64,000 nt of DNA, taken from contig OY720636.1 in NCBI GenBank assembly GCA_963169105.1, positions 94,532,583-94,596,582 of the forward strand, in the 5' to 3' direction. This document shows, in pieces, positions 28,101-37,100 of this stretch; position 1 is the stretch's first letter; the number at the start of each line of letters is the position of its first letter. A program made the position numbers and the translations under genes. This DNA is from Ceriagrion tenellum (Eukaryota; Arthropoda; Insecta; Odonata; Coenagrionidae). Below the pieces are notes generated by a model. That model did not search any database, was not told the origin of the DNA, and worked only from the letters and a program-made list of their open reading frames with translations.

Positions 28101-31100
28101 AAAATAACTGATGTAATTTATAAAGGTAGTATTTGATAACAAGAAATTGATAACATAAAAAGTTATTAAAGGATGAAACCTTTTTCTTTAAAAATTTAGT
28201 TTTTTTCTGTGTATTATGGTTTGCTAGGTCAGCTCTAAAGTGAGTGTTTTGTCACAGGTCCATAGTGTGGCTGCAATCTCAAAGGGATGCCACGTTGGAG
28301 AGGCAGAGGGCACCAGGACTGTCACCAAGGCGGGATGACCCTCATGAGTTCCGGGTTGGAAGACTGAAGCACGAGCGGGTCAAAGTTCCTCGAGGGGAGA
28401 GGCTGCTTGACTGGGCGGAGCAAGTTATGAAAATACATGCTGATCGGAAGAGTATTCTTGAGGTGAGTGGTGCTTGAAGGTAGCGTATTTCCCAAAAATT
28501 TTCTTCCAAATGCTTTCCTTTTCGTCTTCTCCCATTGGTGGATGAATTTATTCAGGATTGCGACAAGACCATTACATTATATGGGGAAGAGGTAGCCACC
28601 TGTTAACAGTATAATATATAGCTCTGGCTTAGTTATCGGCCAAAATATTTTCCTTCATTATGCATATTATTTTGGTATTTGGAAAATTGGAATTTTTTTA
28701 TCTTGAAAAACTGTGAATTGACATGAACCTGAGTTTACTTATTGTAAATATACTTTAAATTCATGTCTCATGGATCAAGTTCCACAAAATTAAGTAAAAA
28801 AATTGCCAATATTTCATTTAAATTTATACAGTAGAATCTTGTTATTACGTAAATGCATGGGGGTGTAAAATGGGCCTTTATGTAATAACAAGTTATGTAA
28901 CAACAAGTTACTCTTAAAAAGTTTCCTATGGTATCAATTTTGAGGCCTGCAATATTAGCCTGTCTTTGTTTACATCTAACCTATGCCCGTGTACTCATAG
29001 GTTTACTTGCGATAACGGACTGAATCATTTACTATTTATAAAAGATTGCGTAAAGAAATTGTATTGGACGGAATACAGCTGAGTTTCTTAACGCTAAATA
29101 TTACATAAATTTACTTTTAACATTAATTTCATCGAATAACATGGCATCAAGAACCATAACTCATACATAGCGTACGCTACTTTATATCCATGATGGCGTC
29201 GCAAAACCATACTTCATTTCTGTCTCACCCAAAGCCCCTTTCACACTATGAACATTGGGTCTGAATCGTCTGAATTCATGTACGGACGATCGTAATACGT
29301 AGTTCAGAACGCTGCCACTTTTCGATGATACGGCGCAGCAAAACCGGGAGAGGAAGAGACAGAAGCCATGCAAAACGTTGCTGAAGCACAATTTCAATTG
29401 ATTGCTGAGGCAAACTTCATGCTACAGATTAACTTTTGAGTTTTTTCCCTGTTGAATACAAAACCATTAACCTTAGGCCAGTTATCAGCCAATGCTAGGA
29501 GATCATCTGCATATTACGCGAAAACAAATGCATATAAAAACAATTCTTGAAATTAAATCAGTTCATACCTTCGTACGCTTGTCGGTAAACCTCTTCGTTT
29601 ACCTCGAGATTAAACACAGTTCCCGTCGCTTCGTCGTACAAGCTTAAGCTCCACCATCTTACTAGTTTGACTTTCCCTCGAGATATGATTCGCTCCAGCA
29701 GACCCTAGTTTCATCCGTGAGCTTTGGGAGCGTGGCGGGAAAGAATGTGATGACATATTTGGTGACGTCACAGTGTATATAATAGCGCTCCGGAGCGAAT
29801 TACGGACCGCTCGGAAGCTCTCTCCAAACGCTACGGAGCGTGTGTAGCGAGTTTTGGACCGCAGCCTTTAATGGTCAGCACAGCTGAGTGCAGCCGTTAG
29901 AAGCCATCGTAAGCCTTAAAGTGCGTTTAGTTCAAACAGAATAACCTGTTGAATATAATGTCATCATTTTTTTCGAGAGTTTCTTTATGCAGTAACGAAA
30001 TTATGACTTCCATTGGTGCCAATAGAGCCTTACGTAATAACACAACAACAAATTTTACGTAAGAACAAGGTTTTTACATGAGGTAACATAGGAAATCGGC
30101 CGGGTCTGCTCGATGCTTTACGTAAGAACAAGTTTTACGTAATAATAAGATACGTAACAACAAGATTCTACTGTATCAGTCCTCAGATGGAAAGGTTAAT
30201 TTGATCTCCAAACATGCGTGGAATATCAGTTATATTTCCTCTCAGCCTGGCTGCTAGCACCTATCAAGGGTGTGTTATATCTTGTTTGGTTTAGTTATGG
30301 CAAATTGGGAACTTATTTTTCTAAGAATTTTCATCTTTTTTTGTTTCTGGTGAATTTGAATCTCAGTTTTAACCAAATTGTACTCATCCTTCCCGCCGCC
30401 TTTACGTCACCTCTACCAGTATAACTCCACACCCCCCCTTCTCCTCTTCCCTCTTTTCCTCCCTCTCCCTCCACCCCTACTACATATATACTCAGCCACT
30501 CAAGTCAGCTGTACCTTGAAACTGGCACTCAGTTGCTGAAACCTGGGTCAGTTTTAATAAATTAGCGTGGAATTAACCGAGTTGTATCTTTCCATCATGA
30601 AATGAATTAATTGTAAGAAATTTTATGAGTAATTGTTGAGGCCGAGATCTGAATGAAATCCACTTTTGAAATTAAGAGAATTTAAAATGCAAATTGACAA
30701 TATAATTTTGGCACTTCAACTGGTTTTGCTGCACTGTAGCTTCTTTAGGAAACAGCTTAGTGAAATCAAGAGAAATTGAAATAACAAATTTGCAAATCCA
30801 CTGGAAATATCTCTCGATTGTTTCTAATAATTTTGCTACTCTGTGATAAATTTAGGAAACAACAAATAGGTTGTTTGCCGATGATGCTATAGTGTAGTGT
30901 AACTACTTAGTTGAAGTAATGGAAAGTTATATTAAGTGGATTGGCTCAGTTGTTATTTTAAGTTCTCTCAATTTCATAAGAAGTTTCATATTTTGGGCTT
31001 GGGATCACTTTGTTTTCTCTCCAGCTAAATTTCTGTATGTTATCTTGAGCTTTTGCTCACTCTCATGTTAATGTCACACCTTTTCCTTAGGTTGAGTTTG

Positions 31101-34100
31101 TTGGGGAGGAAGGTACTGGCCTTGGGCCCACCTTGGAATTTTATGCACTTGTGGCTGCAGAGCTTCAGAGGAAGAACCTGAGCATGTGGCTTTGTGATGA
31201 TGATGAAGAGGATAGTACTCATCCAATGAGCATGGACGAGGAGGGAGAAGATGGGTTCCAGAAGCCACCTGGCTACTATGTTAGGCGGCCTGGAGGTCTC
31301 TTCCCAGCCCCTCTTCCACAGGACTCTCCGGTCTGCAAGCGTGCCTGCCGACATTTCTGGTTTCTGGGAGTGTTTCTGGCCAAAGTACTGCAGGACAGTC
31401 GCTTGGTTGATTTGCCTCTTTCGAAGCCTTTCCTGAAGCTTTTGTGCCAAGGAGAAGTTTGCCACAACATGAATGAGAAGTATGTCCTAGTGGGCATTTT
31501 TTTCTACTTCTATTTCAAATCTCGAATGAGAGAAAATCCTTTAAAGTGCTCTTTTTTGTGTCTATCACTGAAAAATTATCCTGTATCATGAAGGAAGAAT
31601 TTGGTTACATAAGAAAAGGAATTCACTCTTGGTGTTTTCCCTTTATCTACATTTTAATATAGGTAAGTTGTAAATTCAGTTTGTGATAGGTAGTGTAGCG
31701 CCGGTTGGTAAGGAAAACCACTTGTTCGTATGGAAGCTCAAGCCAGACTGCCTTTATTGTCCTTCTTTTACAAAAGGTTTTCCCGGCAGAGGTCCACCAC
31801 CTCTCGGGGCCCCCCCTTCCCTTCATTCAAGCAGGGATTTCCCAGGGCACCAGCCGCCTTCGGTTCCCTCCGTTTCAGTCGGCTCCAACCGCTGCAGTAA
31901 AATCCAAAATTTATCTGAATCATCTTTCATCGCATCTCAAGTTATGAATTTGGAATCCTGGTTTTTAAAAAATCTATGAAACTTAGTATATTTTCGTTAT
32001 AAATTCATAATATTCTTTTAAAATATTTTTATTTTTGTTTTTTTTTGTAAGTAGTTGTAGGTTTTCTTTGAAATTCAAATTAAATTACCTATCTTTGAGA
32101 TAGAAGTAAAATGGTAGTATTTCAGTTTCAAAATAAAGTTAGTCGATTCTTAAATGAAGGCCAAAAGGGAAAACTAGTGATTATTAATTTTTACAGATGA
32201 AATGGTGTATTGCTTCTCTGTCTGTGTATCCTATTTCTTTTTTAATCTAAAAAAGTACTGCATTCATGTAGTCTCTCTTTATAGTTTTATTTTAAATCAT
32301 GATCTGTGCTTGAATGTGGGACGTCCTCATCTGGCCCATCACCTGATATTGAAACCTGGACCATGATTTATAATAACCCTGTTTAATGGCCAAATTTTCA
32401 TTTCAAGTATGGTTGTGTTCCTCTTAATTATACTTGAGACTAGAAATTGCTAACCAAAGGATTTAATTGATCTTTATTGTGTAAAGTTACTGCAGTTATG
32501 GATTATGAAATGCCTGTTATGTAACCAAGGAGGGATGTAATCCTGGTGTTTGTGATGATTGTTAAGAGTAGTCTGGAGCTGAACTTAAGCTCTTTGAATA
32601 ACACTTCCGAGTGCAGTACTACATATGTTTGATGTGTGGTAAAATGGAAGCGATTGGCACCATTTGTGAAGAGTTTTTGCTAACGTAATGTTTTACTCAT
32701 GCCTCTTTCCACATCTGAATAACATTGCATTTGAAAAGCTGCCTTTCAGTCATTATTAACCTTTATTGTAGGAAAGGTAAATTTGGTTCCTTTTAAAAAA
32801 AATGGATCCCAATGGATTGAAGGGAACTTTGGGGAACTGAAATGCTCAGAAAAACTCCAGCCAGCTGGATCACTACTGAGAATCTAAATGCTGTCTTATT
32901 TAATTTTGTCAAATAGTTTTAATCATTACATATATCGGCCTACCTGAGCTTTCTTTTCGATTTTCCTGTCGGATTAGTGTTTAGTTCCTTTATAATTCCT
33001 AATTTTGTATATCTTCGTAACTATGCCAACTTGTGCCAATGATCTTGTGGTACTTCCACTTATTGCTGGTGCAAATCCTATTTGATTGTTTGAAGGCTGT
33101 GTAAGCCTATAATCTTGATTTTCCTTTGTAAATCAGGATTGGACTTTCACACAGTGGCACCCACTTCCGCTCAACTACTGGGATAGAGGAGGATGCTATG
33201 ACTTCGTCGTATATTTCTGAAGAAAGTGAAAAGGAGTTAGAATTGGATCCCCCAAAAGCTCATCAGCATGATCCAACCAGGCCATGGTAAGCAGCCCTTT
33301 AATCCCGCTTCAGGTTGTAACACAAGCCTCAATGTGCAAAATTTTGGCAGTCTGGTCTTTGTGTTAGGAGTGTCTCTTGAGGTTCCCTGGAAGAAAGAAC
33401 AAATTTTACTTAAAATATTTTAACGGAAGAAAACATTATGAAGGAGAAACCTCATATCTGCAGGCGATATGTTCCAAGACTTCCTTCAGGAGACAGAAAT
33501 CGATGATTACTGAATACTCACTGTCATTGTTTTTTGCATTATTTAAATTCAGTCAATCACCATGCAAAGGAAGTAACTTTCCCAGTGATCTTACTTTGAA
33601 GAAAAATTAGACTTATTTGCCTATGTTTAGATATTAGCGTGATCTGCAATTTCTTTCCTCTCACAATTCTATCCTACACACTGACATATTCTTATGGTCT
33701 GGGGCATCACAGGGGTAACATTATATAGTAATCCTATATCATCCTACTCCATTTTCCTCCCTTGTTGGAAAAAATGCCAGAATAGGAGGAAGGAGCATGG
33801 CTTGCATTTGTTGATTCATTTTCATAGGGTGTCAATGCCCTATTTAATATCCCAAGTCCTGACTTGCCTGGTGATCATATCTTATAGTCATCATCTCAAA
33901 GAAATTGGCCCAGTAGGTAGCCGAATCCCCAGTCTGTTGTTTCCTACTTTTACACCACCTGCACAAAGTGTAGTGACAAATATAAAAAATCATTGAGTAG
34001 TACCTCGAAGGCCACACCTCGAATACGCTGCGAGCATTTGGGACCGTGGTCATGAAGGTTTAACCAAAAAAATTAATAAAATCCAAATGAAAGCAGTACA

Positions 34101-37100
34101 CTTCATTAAAAGCTGCCTTGAGCGAACGTGTAGTGTCTCACAACCTTTAGAGGGATTAAGGTGGGAGCCCTTGGAGACTCGCAGGCTGCATGCTAGGCTT
34201 AGGTTGCTTGGGAAATTCAGAACTGGTGTGTTTCAGAGTGACACAGAATTTTATCATGATGCCTCTCTACCTCTCTAGATCTGACAGAAGCAATAAAATA
34301 TGAGAGATACATTGCCAAACAGATTGGTACAAAAACTTATTCTTACCGTGCACAATAAATGGCCAAAATAAAATCCGAGTTCCACTAAAGACACTCCCAT
34401 AATACACATCACCATTTCACATCCCCAAAAATTACATCTTTACACGGCTGGTGACCTAACACCACCTGCCACACACTCATGCAGCGGCTCACGGGGTAGT
34501 ATGTAGATGTAGGTGTACTTTGGACTTCTCTAAGTAATACAACAGATTCACGATGTCCCCTTTCTGGCTAATCTTAGAACTTATGCTTTTTCAAACAGCA
34601 ATGTTCCCCCATTACAATGGAGATCTTGTGATACAAAGTTGGTGTGAAAAATCCAAAGCATGCAATTAAGACGTGGAATAAATAAAGAAGTCCACTACAC
34701 AACACTGCTAAAACAAAACAACATGAAGGAACTATCTCTTGATGTTGCCATGCAATGTGTAGGGTTTGTATAGAATTTTACTGACTTATGAAGTGATGCA
34801 TAGCCATGTTGGTTGTGAAATTACTGAGCAGTATACCCTAATTTTGCACTCAGAGTATATTTGTCCATTCTCCCTTGACTGATTTCAAACCATTTGGTCA
34901 GTATGTATTACTATTCCTTTAATTATTTACTTTATATCTATTTCTATTTACATATTCTTTTTTTCATTAAGAGAGGAAATTGTAGTTGGATATTATGAAG
35001 TACATTTATTTTTATATTGTCTTCTTTCTACTGAGTCAATTCTTAAAATTATTTTTTTGCTTTGAATGGAATTCACCCAAACCATTGCCTGTAATGTACA
35101 ATTTTTAATGTTTATTAAATGTAGAACAACTTACCCTATGCTTTTGGATAACTTTGCCTCTAATATTTCATTATTCTTAATATTCATTGCAGGTTCTTTG
35201 GAATTCTAAGCAACGAAGACTTGGCTGAGATTGATCCAGCCAGGGACCGTTTTCTATGTCAATTACGGGAGCTCTCTGCACGGAAGAAGCGAATCTTATC
35301 AGATAAGACTCTCTCCCCGGAAGCAAAAGCTCACCAGCTTGCCAATCTGGCCCTGTCTGCACCACCTACCACAATTGGGTCAACATCACAGTCGCCCCTG
35401 GCTGTCAGACTTGAAGACCTTGCTCTCTCCTTTCAGTATCTGCCCTCATCTAGGGTGTATGGCTTTGCAGCTGCAGATCTCACCATTGATGGTGCTGACA
35501 AGGAGGCAAGTGGAAGTTATATTTTGGTATTTTAGTTCTGAATTAATGAAGCTTACATTACTCACCTTGTCAGCCAAACTATATTATGGAAGATAAAAAG
35601 ATAGTCAGGAAACGTGTATACCTGGAATGGAAACCAAATATTGGATTACAAAACTTGAGTTTATGGGTTGATTTTTATTGCCTAAATGTTGCATATGTTC
35701 ATTCTAAGTGGATGACGGTTATATGTTTAATAGTACTACATGAACTGTTCATTACAATTTTAGACATTGAAGCCAGCATCAGCCAAAGAGTAAGGCAAGT
35801 CTTTTCAATGTAGCATTCTAAAGTAAAATGTTGAGACAGGAGATGGTCTATGTTAGGAGCAGGTGATTCTGCAATGAGACCGAAAGGTCTTGTTGCTTGA
35901 GCAATTGTTCTTTTATCCTCTGCTAGTTATTCCAGTCCTGAGGTATGGTATTCTTCTGCAGCATCCTCCCTTCACATCCTTTCCCTACTGTAGCATGTTA
36001 CTGCTCTTGTGATCACAAAAAGCTTAAGGCTCACGATGTATGTCTTCTCTCCTTCATCCCTCTCATGTTAATTACCTTAATTTCAACTTTTTATTGAAAA
36101 AAATTATGCTAAATAAACAGATGACTTAATTGTTCTTGATAATATTAGTTTGGAACAAATATTGTATATTTACATTTAATGCATCATTGGCGACGGCTTG
36201 GAAAATATCTTCCATGTCAGTCTTAATATTGTTTATAATTGTTAGCTAATTAGCAACACAATGTTATACCTTTCTTTTAGATGCATGCAAAAATTCATCT
36301 TCAGAGAGTATTTGCTCAGTTTTCAAATTGCCATGAAATGCATGCAGATAAAATTTGAATCAAAATAAGTATATCCATAATATGTTTGTGATTATTTATT
36401 AAGATAAATGTATTTGGCTGGCTGTCCAAGCTCTCAATTTGTAAAATTTTACATATTGCTGAATCACTAACGCTTGTTTCTTGTCATATTATTCCTCACA
36501 TGGCCTTTGATTTTTACGTGTACATCTTGCGAGTTCTCAAAATTGAACCCCTGAATTGTGTAAACATGCCATGATTGTTTTTATAGGTTGCTATATCGAT
36601 AAAGGCCCCTCTTTAGGGGGTCTTTATTTGGGTCACTCTTATTATAACTCCACACTGATGATGACGGAGTCACGAGTACTGTAATCTCTCAAGTCGCTAT
36701 GAGAACATGGGGTAGGAATAATAGCGACATTCAACTCATAAAACCATTGTTATGAGTTCTGTAATATCCTCCCTGGATAGACTGGATGCAGTAATTTCAA
36801 TTGTTCATTTTTCTCTTAGGTGATGCTGGAAAATATTGAAGAGTATTCTGAGCTGTTGACGTCATATTGCCTTGAAGGAGGGATAGTGGCACAAATGGAA
36901 GCCTTCAGGAAAGGCTTTGACCGTGTGTTCCCGATGTCAAAACTGAGGGCTTTCTCCCCAGAAGAGGTTAATATCACTACAATTTTAATACCTTTATTTG
37001 ATATAAAGGTTTCACTATCTAGCTTGACAGCAACCCCAGTGATTAATTTCTGTGTCAAGATGTTTTTAAAAAATATTTTGGGACTATTCCATGTGATATC

